A stretch of DNA of 64,000 nucleotides from Alcanivoracaceae bacterium (GTDB lineage: Bacteria > Pseudomonadota > Gammaproteobacteria > Xanthomonadales > Marinicellaceae): NCBI GenBank assembly GCA_016744455.1, contig JADGEI010000001.1, positions 124,001-188,000 on the forward strand. The letters are read 5' to 3'. Positions 45,744 to 57,500 of the stretch are shown piece after piece (position 1 is the stretch's first letter; each line of letters begins with the position of its first letter). Position numbers and translations under genes: made by a program. Below the pieces are notes generated by a model. It did not search any database. It saw only the letters and a list, made by a program, of their open reading frames with translations, and had not been told where the DNA came from.

Positions 45744-48281
45744 ATGAAAACAACGTTATTATTCCTGATTATCGTCTTAAGTACAATCCAATTAACTTAT
45801 GCAGAACCCAATAAAAAACTGCCGGTTAATTCGGTAGGTCCTTGGATTGTCAATGCCTATTATCAAGACATTAAACAGTTGCAAGATTATGCAAAGAAAC
45901 AAACACCATGGAATGTTAATAAAGTTAAAAAGTACTTTACTGTTTCGGTAGATACCATTGCTGAGTATAAAGAATTAATAAAACAGGGTTTTACTATTGA
46001 AATTAATCTCAAGCAAACTGAAGCCTCTCAAAAAATTAACAAAGCAATTGCTAGTTCTAACCTAAAGAATATAGCCTTGGATGTGAAAAGTATTCCTGGT
46101 TTTGCCTGTTATCGCACTGTTGAAGAAACATTTACAACAATGGATACCTTGGTCAGTCAATATTCGAATTTAGCATCGATTGTTCCAGTAGGGAGTACAT
46201 GGAATAAATTGGATTCAGGCGGTTCAGCAGGCTATGACATGAAAGTACTCAAAATCACTAATTCTACAATTTTAGGAGATAAACCTGTTTTGTATGTGAT
46301 GAGTTCGATTCATGCAAGGGAGTTGGCTCCAGCTGAACTTAATACTCGGTTTGCAGAATACCTTCTTAATAATTATGGGACTGATGCCGATGCAACTTGG
46401 TTGGTAGACAACAGGGAAATTCATCTTTTATTACAAGGCAATCCGGATGGTAGAAAAATTGCTGAAACAGGCCAGTCAAAAAGAAAAAATGAAAACAATA
46501 CTTTTTGCACCAATCAATTCAGAAAAGGAGTTGATATGAATCGAAATTTTGAATGGATGTGGAATCAAGGGACAGGATCGTCAAATAGTGTATGTAATGA
46601 AACCTTTAGAGGTGGTACAAGCAATGCCACTATACATGCTTATGAACCTGAAAATCAAGCGATTAATGATCACATGCTAACTCTTTTTGAAGACCAAAGA
46701 GGTAGCGATATTCTTGATGCCGCACCGATTGATACCACTGGTGTTTATATTGACATTCATAGTTATGGAGAGCTTGTCTTATTTCCTTATGGACATGATT
46801 CCCCTGGGACGATTCCACTTGCCCCAAATCATAATCAGTTACAGACTTTGGCGCGTAAATTTGCTTGGTACAATAATTACGACCCTAAAGAGTCCAATCA
46901 ACTTTATGGAGCAGATGGCGCTTCAGATGATAATGCCTATGGTCAATTAGGAATTGCTTCTTATACGTTTGAATTAGGCACTTCATTTTCTCAAGATTGT
47001 GGTTATTTTGAAGATAATATTTTGCCCAATAATCTAGAGGCATTACTATATGCAGCAAAAGTTGCTGATACACCTTATATTACAGCGGCTGGGCCAGATA
47101 TTGATACTATTGCATTAAGTGCTACAGATGTGGCAGCTGGTACAGCTATAACGGTGAATGGTTTGGCTACAGATACACATTTCAATAATTCGAATACTGA
47201 CACAAGCCCTGCGGAAGTTTTTCATGATATAGCTAGTGTTGACATGTATGTAGATGAAACGCCTTGGGATGTTGGGGCAACGGCAATTTCAATGACTGCT
47301 AGTGATGGAACTTTTAATTCGACTAACGAGAGCTTTGCAGGGCAAATTGATACAACAGGAATGAGTATTGGTCAACATATCATCTATTTACAAACTACTG
47401 ATGACCAAGGTGTGACAGGTGTGCCTTATGCTAAATTTTTCACAGTTGTTAACCCATTAGATTTAGGTAACCTTGGTGGAACTATTAGAGATGCAAATAG
47501 TAACTCACCCATTGCAAATGTGGTAGTTAACCTAAATGCTCAGCAAACATTAACCAATAATCAAGGGCAATATGATTTTTCAGTATTGGCTGGGAATTAT
47601 AATTTGATAATAAACAAACAAGGTTTTGCTAGTCAAGAAATTGCCAATTTATCTGTAATTGCTCAACAAACTACAACACAAAATATACTATTAGCGCCAA
47701 TCTGTGCTTTGATAGACGAAAGTATGGAAGGATTTAATTCTATATCTGATGCTGAAGTAGTTGGATGGATGCACGCTGCCGATCAAGGAGACGATGACTG
47801 GGGAATAGACTTCTCCAACGGATTATCTAATAGTCATGCATTTGTAACCAGTGATGTAGGTACGACTACGGACAAGTATTTGATTTCTCCAGCAGTTGAT
47901 TTAACAGTTGATAGTCGTTTGGAGTTTATGCACAAATACAACTTTGAAGGGACGACTACTCAATACGATGGTGGTGTTATTGAAATTAGTGAAAATGGAG
48001 GTGCTTGGCAGTCATTGGAGACGCAAATAACTGCAGGTGGTTATACAGGACCACTCGCTAATGGAAACCCAATTGATGGTAATGGCTGGGGTGGCATTCA
48101 AAGTGACTTTAATAAAGTGGAAGTAAACCTTAGCACTTATGCGGGCTCCAATGTAAGAATTAGATGGAGATTTGGAGCTGATGGGTCAGTTGGTGCTGGT
48201 GATTGGGTCATTGATAATGTGCAGTTCCTGGATCCAAATGCCTGTAATACTGATACATTTTTTGCAAATGGGTTTGAATAA
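45744..48281 (+). CDS. Exported M14 zinc carboxypeptidase with CarboxypepD-reg and anchor-J-like domains, GFE end
   Basis: 845 residues. Signal peptide 1-20. The M14 domain spans about 115-440 with zinc ligands H190 and E193 (IHARELAP), H339 (YIDIHSYGEL), substrate-binding GVDMNRNFEW and the general base E410 (YTFELGTSF). Next comes a linker region, a carboxypeptidase-regulatory-like beta-sandwich (about 575-650, GGTIRDANSNSPIANVVVNL), and a lectin-like domain (about 660-835, DDWGIDFSNG..KYLISPAVDLT..RIRWRFGADGS..WVIDNVQF). The C-terminus is CNTDTFFANGFE. Likely a secreted or surface carboxypeptidase. The next gene starts inside its last codons. Confidence 0.9.
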   Translation: MKTTLLFLIIVLSTIQLTYAEPNKKLPVNSVGPWIVNAYYQDIKQLQDYAKKQTPWNVNKVKKYFTVSVDTIAEYKELIKQGFTIEINLKQTEASQKINKAIASSNLKNIALDVKSIPGFACYRTVEETFTTMDTLVSQYSNLASIVPVGSTWNKLDSGGSAGYDMKVLKITNSTILGDKPVLYVMSSIHARELAPAELNTRFAEYLLNNYGTDADATWLVDNREIHLLLQGNPDGRKIAETGQSKRKNENNTFCTNQFRKGVDMNRNFEWMWNQGTGSSNSVCNETFRGGTSNATIHAYEPENQAINDHMLTLFEDQRGSDILDAAPIDTTGVYIDIHSYGELVLFPYGHDSPGTIPLAPNHNQLQTLARKFAWYNNYDPKESNQLYGADGASDDNAYGQLGIASYTFELGTSFSQDCGYFEDNILPNNLEALLYAAKVADTPYITAAGPDIDTIALSATDVAAGTAITVNGLATDTHFNNSNTDTSPAEVFHDIASVDMYVDETPWDVGATAISMTASDGTFNSTNESFAGQIDTTGMSIGQHIIYLQTTDDQGVTGVPYAKFFTVVNPLDLGNLGGTIRDANSNSPIANVVVNLNAQQTLTNNQGQYDFSVLAGNYNLIINKQGFASQEIANLSVIAQQTTTQNILLAPICALIDESMEGFNSISDAEVVGWMHAADQGDDDWGIDFSNGLSNSHAFVTSDVGTTTDKYLISPAVDLTVDSRLEFMHKYNFEGTTTQYDGGVIEISENGGAWQSLETQITAGGYTGPLANGNPIDGNGWGGIQSDFNKVEVNLSTYAGSNVRIRWRFGADGSVGAGDWVIDNVQFLDPNACNTDTFFANGFE

Positions 48282-49155
48282 GTCTTTATTCTTTCTGTTA
48301 TGTGTAAGTTTTGTTTTAAGCTCTTGTAGTAACAATAGAAAGAAAGTCACTGCCTTACAGCTGGTAAAAATTTATCATGTTGAAACCAATAATCAACTTG
48401 AGCCATCTGGACTAACCTTTTGGAATAATAACTTTTATACGGTATCTGATAAAAGTGATTTTATTTACCAACTTAAATTTGACAAGGACTCAATTAAGCT
48501 GGATCCAGTTATTAAAATAAAAAATGAGAGGGGTACAAAACTTGATTTTGAGGGCATAACTCATGATGATAAGTTTTTCTATCTTATTAGTGAAAAATAC
48601 TTCCAAATCTTAAAAGTATCTTTAGATGGTTCTCAACAAACATGGATGCCCAGTGATTCCACATTGAAAAATGTTGGCCTAGATGCAGGCCTCTTTCAAA
48701 CATTTAATGCCAACTTTGAGGGTATTTGCCACATCAGTGATCAACAGTTTTTATTAGCAGCAGAAAGACAACCAAGGGGATTTGTAACAGCTGATTTTAG
48801 TCATAATAAGCACAATGCTTATCTAGTTGATAAACCAATTTATTATTATGAAAATGATGTGTCGCCAGATTTTACTGGGTTAAGTTGTAACAAAGAGGGT
48901 GTGTTTGTGTTAGATAGAAATGCTTACATGGTAGCAAAATTATATAAATCTAAAGGTCGTTATGAAGAAGGTATGGGTTACAGTTACAAGTCTATTGTAA
49001 ACCAACCACAATTGAGGTATCAAGACATGAAATATGGTCATGCAGAGGGGCTGGTTGTGGAAGGTAATAAAATGTATATTATTTTAGATAATAATCGTAA
49101 CTATCATGAGAATAACGATAATAATAATTCTTTGTTTATCGTGTTAGAGTTTTAA
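48268..49155 (+). CDS. SdiA-regulated-like propeller lipoprotein
   Basis: 295 residues from the ATG at 48268, overlapping the carboxypeptidase gene by 14 bases. Lipobox LSSC, Cys20. Body: LEPSGLTFWNNNFYTVSDKSDFIYQL, DFEGITHDDKFFYLISEK, NFEGICHISDQQFLLAAERQPRG, FTGLSCNKEGVFVLDRN, HAEGLVVEGNKMYIILDNN. The repeated (F/A)EG(I/L) strands fit the SdiA-regulated/phytase-like esterase propeller family. Some relatives are phosphatases; no activity can be assigned here. Linked to the M14 gene by overlap. Confidence 0.78.
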   Translation: MGLNKSLFFLLCVSFVLSSCSNNRKKVTALQLVKIYHVETNNQLEPSGLTFWNNNFYTVSDKSDFIYQLKFDKDSIKLDPVIKIKNERGTKLDFEGITHDDKFFYLISEKYFQILKVSLDGSQQTWMPSDSTLKNVGLDAGLFQTFNANFEGICHISDQQFLLAAERQPRGFVTADFSHNKHNAYLVDKPIYYYENDVSPDFTGLSCNKEGVFVLDRNAYMVAKLYKSKGRYEEGMGYSYKSIVNQPQLRYQDMKYGHAEGLVVEGNKMYIILDNNRNYHENNDNNNSLFIVLEF

Positions 49156-49288
49156 TCTATTACTGAAACAAAGCAAGAAGCAAAAACCAATTTAGTTTAC
49201 TGATTTAGGAAACTAATTTGAGAGAGGTTAGATAACCTAAACAGCTCTATAAACTGATTTCTACTTACTTGATTTGATTTCCCCCTTC

Positions 49289-51544
49289 TTACTCAAAACT
49301 ATCTTTGAATAACTCTTCACCTAATGGTGTGAAAAAGACTGTTAAAGCATTATCAATGCCTGCTGAAACGATTATCCATCTTCCATCAGAGGTAATATCT
49401 ATAGCTGTTGGACCATTTAATTTTGTGATTCCATTAACTTCATCTTGTTCGATATCTGCAAATTCTAATTGGCCAAAATCTGGTGAAGTTAGTTGCTTTT
49501 CTCTGCTAAACGTTACCATGGTTGAATCATCAAATCCTAAGGCGTAAATACGATCATCAGCATTATTTGTGATGATTGCATTTGGCGCTTCTAGGCCAAT
49601 AAAATCTGGTACATCTTTACTTAATGCTTGATTAAAACTTAAGGTTCCATCATTTTCTCTATTAAAAATAACTAAAGAATTATCAGTTCGCGAAGTGACA
49701 TAGGCATGTTTACCATCGTTGCTCGTTGTTACAGAAGATGCTCCACCTAATTCTGTTACGCCATCAACACCTGATTTTAATGATTGCATAAAACTTAAGC
49801 TTCCATCACTTAGCTCTCTGTCAAAAGTGACTATTGATGATGAGAATTCTGCTGTTACATAAAGGAATTGGCCATCAGGACTAAGTGATAGGCTAATAGG
49901 TCTATCCAAAAAAGTTACGGTAGCTCCACTGTCGCCTGGGTCGTTAACACCAAAAACTTCAGCTTCAATATAGCTTAGTTCTCCAGTTGTAGAATTAATC
50001 GAAAAAGCGGCAACACTATCAGAGTCACTACCTGTTGCATATAAGTGATTACCATCTTGACTAACTAGAATACTGTAAACGTTGTTAATTCCAAATTCAC
50101 CTGCTGTTGATTCTGCTAAATTTGTAACAAAACTTAATTCTCCTGATACGGAATTTATAGCAAACACACTAATCGCATTGTTTCCACTGGCAGCCGCATA
50201 TAAAAAATTTCCATTTGGAGAAATAACTATTTTCCTTATCAGGTTCATGGCAGCTGTTTCAAAGCCTGTTGTGGTGTTTTTAATAGTAGAGATGTGGGAT
50301 AAAATGCCACTATTAAAGCCAAAATGCAATAGCCCACCATCTGCAGCCAATGAAGCTACATAAACATGTTGATTATCATTACTAATTACAACATCTGACG
50401 GGCTGATTAAATCAGGGATAGTTGAGTTGTTAGTAGTATTATGTTGTTGAGATTGTTGTTCACGATCGGCATCCATTATAAAGCCAGTTAAGTTGGTTGT
50501 TATAATTTGTGCATTAACTACATTGCTTACGTGTAATTGTAATACTTCAATACCTTCTGAAGTTGCATCTGACAGAAAGTTGACTGGAACAAATGCTTGG
50601 GTTTCACCGGCTAGTATAGTTATTTGCCCTGAAGTTTCTATGTAATCAATTCCAGCAGTGGCTGAGTTGGCAACGGTGGTAAAATCAAAACTAACATTTT
50701 GCTCATAGACTCTAGATAAATTAAATTGAAAACTCTGAGTTAAAGAACCTGTTGCCGGTTCAAATACTACCATATCAAACCCTTTCAATTCGGGAGAGCC
50801 ATCATCATCGAGTATTGTTGCTGTGTTACGATCAAATTGGACAATAGCATTTGAGGCTTGTGATAAAACAACCTCAAAAGTTTCATTGTTTTCAATAATG
50901 GTGTCGCCACAAATTTCAATTTGAATTGAAGTGGATGTGGTAAGGGCCTGTATTGTTGCAATTCCACTGGCATTCACGTAGTCCACATCAAATGCACAAG
51001 CTTCTTGACCAAATGCGGTAGCATCTAATGATGTCCAATGAACGGAAACTTCTTCATTAGAAGTTTCTGATAATGAAATTTGCATTTCAATGACACTAGA
51101 TCCTGAGTTTCCTTCGTGGGATTCAGCTGGCATGATGCTTATTACTGGAGTTGAACCAATCGTGTTTATCGGGTCTAAATCTAACCTTTCGGTCGTTCCA
51201 TAATCCCCAACGATAACTTCTGCAACTAAATTACCATTGATATACACCGTTGCAGGGTCGCCGGGTCGAGACTTTCCATGTTGTCTAGGATCGACATCAT
51301 CCATAGGTATCCTTAAAGCATATAAACCAGATAAATTGTTATCAGTTCCCATTGAATATTTTGCAACTGTTAATAGTTGATTCTCTAGGAATAGCGTAAT
51401 TTCTGAGCCAATTGCTAGCGGTTCACCAAACCAACTAGCTGTGCCATACAGGATAAAATCAGGTTGTGATAACTTAGCGTTTACATGAGTTGACACCATT
51501 AAAGCTATCAAAATTATTACTACTACATTTCTATTAGATTTCAT
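49289..51544 (-). CDS. Exported Calx-beta and YVTN/lactonase-type propeller protein, GFE-like end
   Basis: 751 residues. Signal peptide 1-23. N-terminal small beta domain (about 28-125, YGTASWFGEPLAIGSEITLF). Two Calx-beta domains: about 130-247 (with NNETFEVVLSQ and ILDDDG) and about 250-360. Then a seven-bladed YVTN/lactonase-like propeller (about 385-740) with blades such as VVISNDNQHVYVAS, IVISPNGNFLYAAAS, ILVSQDGNHLYATGS, LSLSPDGQFLYVTAE. It ends in ELFKDSFE. It lies 2 bases after the giant gene in the same operon and is its last gene. Likely calcium-stabilised surface or secreted protein. Confidence 0.85.
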   Translation of the reverse strand: MKSNRNVVVIILIALMVSTHVNAKLSQPDFILYGTASWFGEPLAIGSEITLFLENQLLTVAKYSMGTDNNLSGLYALRIPMDDVDPRQHGKSRPGDPATVYINGNLVAEVIVGDYGTTERLDLDPINTIGSTPVISIMPAESHEGNSGSSVIEMQISLSETSNEEVSVHWTSLDATAFGQEACAFDVDYVNASGIATIQALTTSTSIQIEICGDTIIENNETFEVVLSQASNAIVQFDRNTATILDDDGSPELKGFDMVVFEPATGSLTQSFQFNLSRVYEQNVSFDFTTVANSATAGIDYIETSGQITILAGETQAFVPVNFLSDATSEGIEVLQLHVSNVVNAQIITTNLTGFIMDADREQQSQQHNTTNNSTIPDLISPSDVVISNDNQHVYVASLAADGGLLHFGFNSGILSHISTIKNTTTGFETAAMNLIRKIVISPNGNFLYAAASGNNAISVFAINSVSGELSFVTNLAESTAGEFGINNVYSILVSQDGNHLYATGSDSDSVAAFSINSTTGELSYIEAEVFGVNDPGDSGATVTFLDRPISLSLSPDGQFLYVTAEFSSSIVTFDRELSDGSLSFMQSLKSGVDGVTELGGASSVTTSNDGKHAYVTSRTDNSLVIFNRENDGTLSFNQALSKDVPDFIGLEAPNAIITNNADDRIYALGFDDSTMVTFSREKQLTSPDFGQLEFADIEQDEVNGITKLNGPTAIDITSDGRWIIVSAGIDNALTVFFTPLGEELFKDSFE

Positions 51545-51546
51545 GA

Positions 51547-54500
51547 TTAATTACCTGAGTAAGAATAAGTTGTAAAGAATAGGTGAATATCGCTTACCCC
51601 GTTGCCGTCTCGTTCACCTCCGCCTCCAGGTATCAAATCACCGTTAATAAAGGTGTCAAGACCGGCATCTGGATCATTTAGGAAACTGGCGCCAGGGATA
51701 ATCATCATCCATTTTCGATTCCAAACTGAACGCCCTATCAAACGAGAGCTTGAAACAATTTCTGACTCGTCAAACGGTTCTGAAAAGTGATGAGCTAAGT
51801 ATTGAGAATAACGTCTGATTTCAGTAGCATCGCCTATTTGGTTATCTATAATTGGCAGCCAATCAAATCGATCTAAATCAGTTGCTCCTAGCGGAAGAGG
51901 AACAGGGATTTTTTGATCTAACACTTTCCATTGCCTAACACTAAAATCATTTGCACCTGGTGCTCGCATGATGTCTTCACCAACTGGGAAGAGGTACATT
52001 CGTGGTGTATTGGATAAAGGTAAATTAGCATAATCCTCAAACCACGTACCAACGCCTCTAATGCGAGTAGAGAACTGACTTGAGTCATAAGCGCTATCGT
52101 TTGGTCCTAAATCATTACCAAAAAAGTTTAATCCAAATAGTACGTTAGTATCAAATGTTAAAACAATCGCTGGTTGCTCACCAGCTTCCTCTGGTGCGAA
52201 AGGTCTAGCATAACGTCTAAATTCAGGTATATCCCATAAGTTGTCGACCACTTTTGATTGTAATTGCTCTCTCCAAGTTGCATCAGAATCAACATCATCT
52301 GCAATTCTGAATAACTCATACCTTAAGGAGAACCTATTGGTCTCTACGTCTGGATTATTAAAACCCATTTGGCCTTTTAGTACATCGAAACTTTGTTTCA
52401 TTCGTGCCATAGGGTCAGCTAAGCCTCTGGATCCGACAACAGGAGAACCATTTAAAATTTGCCCTATTGAACGTTCTTTGACAATGTCTGTTAAGAAGTT
52501 TTGGCCTGCTTGTGCATCTGTACCTAATAAATTGGTATCATAATCATAGGCAGCAGCTGCTAAATAAACATATCTTGCAGCTTGTTCAAATGTGGCACGG
52601 TATTTTTGAAGTGCGTCATTTCGGAATATCCTAAAGGCCATGTCTTCATAACGGTATTCTTGAATTGCTGCCGCTCCTTGCCTTCTAAATGTAACTAATT
52701 GTTCCATAACCTCAAGGCCGTTAGCTAACTCTGTATTATATTTACCAATTAACTGTTGTGCTGCTTCAGCTTTGGCATAAATCTCAGCTCTTAAGGATGG
52801 CTCTTTACGCATAAGAACATCAATTTCCCCTGCTAAATCAAATAACGCAAGGTTTGTATTGTTAAGTTGAATATTGGTGGCTGCTGCTCCACCAACTCGT
52901 TCTGCTGCAAAATCAGTTGAACTTGATGCAATATCAAGCGCATCTGATGCAGTATCAATTACAAATGAGGCGATTGAACCTGCTGATAAAACCGCACACT
53001 TAGGAACAGAGAAGAAGTCACCACCATTGGAGAAGCCAACAACAGTTACTTTAGGAATACATTCTGATGTATCTTTAAAGGATGTTGACAGACCTGTTGC
53101 AACACGATGACCAACGGCTGCTGCTGTTTTTAAACCAAATGACCAATCTTTAAGGTTTTTAACTTCGTTACTGGCATTGAACTGTATATCAAGATTCGTT
53201 TGTGTCACATTAAAAGTAGCTTCTAAGCTTTCAATAGCAATTTGAATATTTTGGCGTAACAAGTCATAATCTATAAGTGCTTGTCTAACAGCAACACGTG
53301 CAGAAACCATTTCATTCTGTACTTCCTGCATTCTTCCAACAGCACGTCTTGATCCTGTCCAACTATCTGGTTTAGCAAAGGCAAATCCTAGATCAGCAGA
53401 CTCAATGGTTCGGTAGTTTACTTTCAATGAAGCATCAGAAACAAGTGTGCCCAATGAACAGCCGTCTCCAAACGGGTTATCTTCACAGCCTTCTTTTCGG
53501 GCTTGTGGAGCGCTAGATGAAGCAGGGCTTAAGTCAAAGAAGTTTACCCCTCCTTTTGCCGGTGTATAATTCCCTGAAAATTCTTTTATAACAGCTACTT
53601 TATTATTATCAGGGTCATAACCGATACAGTTTCCATCAGCATCCATTCGTGTACAGCTAAAATCAAAATCTGTCCCAGCAAGAGCCGGCGAATCAATGTA
53701 CATGTAATGGTAGATGTCTGCTCCACCATATCCTGCAGGATAGGTGCCGCCTGCACCTATATCATCATCATAAGGCGTTCCGAATATTTCAATCAATTGA
53801 TTTTCATAGTCATTTTCTTTGCCACGTGAAATGAGTGCAATGTCTTCAACACTGTCCTGATTTTGACGCATGAGGTTGTTTATTTGGTTGGCAAAATCCC
53901 AAACGCTGACAACATTCTCTAAGGCCTTTTCTGCTCGTGCATAGACTTGTTCAAAATGAGTCTTGCTGTTTCCATTACCTGCATCAATTAAATCTGGGTC
54001 TATATCAAAAGGCACTACTCCTGAAGCTAATCCTAGTGGATTTAATCCTCTATCAGCTTCATCAATTTGAGACTGAATACTCTCATAGTGTGTCACAATT
54101 TGGTCAAGTTCTAATATATTGGTACGTTCAATTTTCTCAATTCCAAAATGATCTGGATCTGTATCTTCATGAGGTATTATGGCATTTGCAGTGACCCAAT
54201 CAAAATAGGCTCCCATTCCAGCACGGTGTGACCATTCAGAAACTCCCCAGGCTCGATCATCAACAGGGTCGGTATAACCTTGGTATTGACCAGCAGGGTC
54301 CTGTACGTAATAAGAACGATAAGTTAAATCTACGATTTCTGACCCTACACGTGCTTTTGCGGCAGCAGTTTCTGCAAATTGACGTTCATCAAGAAAGTCA
54401 ACTTGGTTAGGAACGCCTGCAATAACGATGCCTTCGGTGCGAGGATTCCAACTATAAAATGGGTGACGCAATAAGTTATAATAAATATCTGTAGCGGTTA

Positions 54501-57500
54501 AATAATGACCCCAAGCATCACCATGACCTTGAGGAAACAAAATTCTTGCGTCAAATTCATCTATTACTCCGGTGTCATTAACATCTGATATGTTGTAAGA
54601 AAGGGCATAGGCAACTTCTCCATCACCTGTTGTGAAATTCCAGAATAATTTATTATATACTGGGTTAGCTGCAACTGGTGCTTGAGAGTCATCTCTACCT
54701 CTTAATAACACTAACTCTTCTTCTAATAATGAACTGAGCTGATTTTGAAAATTAAAGATGGTAGGAGCAAGAGATACGACACCACCTTCAGTTGAAATTC
54801 CAATCATTGGATCTTGAGCATCAGCAAAAGCTTCATTTCCAAGTAAAGTATAAAAATCAACCAATCGCGAAGCTACTTGTAATATGGCGGTATTGGCAGG
54901 GTCATAATTAACTGGAGGCGTTGAATCAACACTTAATGACATGGCCCGACGCATGACGGTAGTATATGCTTCAATTAACCCTATGTTGTTAAGGTTGTTA
55001 GGGTCATTATTCATAGCGATATCGCCTTCATAACGTTCGCCTAATTGAACTAACATGCTAGCAAAATTATTGGTAGCAGCTTGTGCAAAGTTTTGCACAC
55101 GTGCTTCAAAGGGATTAAGACGATTGAGTACACGTTTCACCCAACCTTCTGCCAATTGTGCCCTCTCATCTAAAGGAGTAGCACCAGGTTGACCTGCCCA
55201 TAGGCTCCAATCTGATTGATTGTTACAGCCAGGTAGCCCCTTATAACGAGCCACATACCAATTATCTGATAAGGTTTGTATATTAGCACCTGCAATTGTA
55301 ATTTCATTGGCCCCTAGAGGTTCACTTACTGGGAATTTGATCCAACCATTAAGTTGACCACTATCAGGATCAGGTAATGGCATCGGTGGCGTACCGTCCT
55401 CATCAGCATGGAAAAACCATTCAAATTCTAAAATGTCTGGATTTGCACCAAAGTCACCACTGTGTCGTAATACTATTTGCTCATCAAAGATGTTTTCAGG
55501 TGCAATAATTTGTAATTGCCCTTGGTAACTGGCATAAATATCTGCATCAACAGGCAAAACGGGTGGTGGTGGTGATTGTAGGCAATCAACACGTATAATA
55601 TTTAAACTAACTGGTAATGGAGTTAACGATGGATTATTGTTAAAAGCAATTGTCATAAATCCACTGTCTTGTGCCCCTCCTGCTGTTAAAGCAGAACCTG
55701 AACCTAGTGTTTGGAATGGTTCTAGAACAAAATCATTGTTAGTATCTTGAAATCCAACAAGAACATCATCAACAGTAACCGCTCTGCTTGTTACACAAAC
55801 CCTAGTTGTTTCTTGTATTGTTGAGTTTGTACAAATATTCTGAATACCATTAGGATTTCTACTGAGCCTAAACAAAGCTTCTACCGCTTGATCCCAACTA
55901 CAGCCCGTTGTATTGCATAATCCTGTAAACCCACTTTCTTCACTGCCATTGCCACCATCGAGTTTTTTAAGGGCAACTCTATCATTCTTTGACAATACAT
56001 TTGGAATGAGCAAAGGCTCTCCAGCACTTGTTGCATCATAAATGCCAACTAAATTAAGTTTGTTATTAAGCGCATCAAAACTAATGCGTTTTAGGATTGC
56101 TGCTGGTAATTTTATAGTACCATCTGCAGACCCTAAGATTGAAACACTGCCATCGGTTTGTTGTTCTGTTGCAATTGCAGTTGGTATGGCTTGGATTCTC
56201 ACAAATCGAGGTGTTAATGGTTCGTACATTTGTGCTATCGTATCAGTCGGTAATGGGTCACTTAATGAGTTATATAAATCATCATAAACGATTTCAATTG
56301 CTGCTTGATTAATAATGTCAGGAAGTCCATTTTTTGGTTCTAATAACGTCTCACCTATCGTTAACTGCGGTACATTAGTTGGCCATGTAATATCATAACG
56401 TATTTTGATGGGGTCTGTTGGGTTGGCAGTGCCTCCATCATCAACCGCTAAACGTGCAAGCCAAGGTACACAAGTTGTGTCTAGATCTGGCTCACCATTA
56501 TTATTTATGTCATCTTGAACATCATTGTTATCTAAATCATAGAAAAACCCAGGTTGTAGTGGGTAATAATAGAGTAGCTCACCGCTACCTGCTGATTTTG
56601 CCCATATTTGAGCTTTATAGTCTTGAAAAAATGGAGGGGGCGGTTGTTCACCAGCTGCTTGTCCAACAGCTCTACTTTCAATACAACCAGGTAATAATCT
56701 AACTGGATAGGGTGGAGAGACAGTTGTAGCTGCTAGTCCTGTAAATTGAAAGCTGTTAAATCCTGCTCCTGTTGCCAGGACTTTAAAGACCCTCATTTTC
56801 CATTCTTGTAATGTTTCATCAAAGTACTTTGTTAACACATAAGGGTCAGATGCGGCACTTGAATCTCCTCCAAGCTGTGTTCCAAAGTCTGATCGCAATG
56901 CAAAGACAGCCTCCAATCCTGTGCCAGTATTTGATGGGGCAAATATGGCGTGTTCATCATTCGGATTAAATCCAGGTAAATTTGGATCACTTTGTATGTA
57001 TAAGGATAGTGAGGGGAAGTCTAAAGGATCTAATGGATTTTGGCCTAAGACTTCACCACCAAATTGACTGGCAATGATAATTTTATCAGGGTCAGATGGC
57101 CATGATGCATTGTATCGTACTGCTTTATCGGGCCAATATACCCCGCGTATGTTACTGTGATACCATGCGATGGATAATTCTCGTCCTGAATCTTGTGGTC
57201 TTGAAGCTTCTATTCTGTTAACAGGTATAATTTGTCCTGTACGAGCACCTCGATTGTAAGCAGCATTTCCACCCACTCCATCATAGTAGGAAAACTCATT
57301 AACTACGTATCCTGTTCTTCCGATTTCATTGTGATAATTATCGTCAATTTTTGTTCCAATCACCCATGGGACATTATCTATAAATCTAGGTTCAATAGGA
57401 GTGGTTAAATTCCCATCATCAGCAAAGGCTGGTAAAGAATTAAAAGGCACAGTTCTAACAACTTCTACTTCTATTGGGAATTGCAAGATATCTAGTGTAG

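Noticed and set aside
49192..49238. Hairpins between the convergent ends at 49155 and 49289 as terminators
   Set aside because: Stems of six to seven bases without T-runs; too weak to call.
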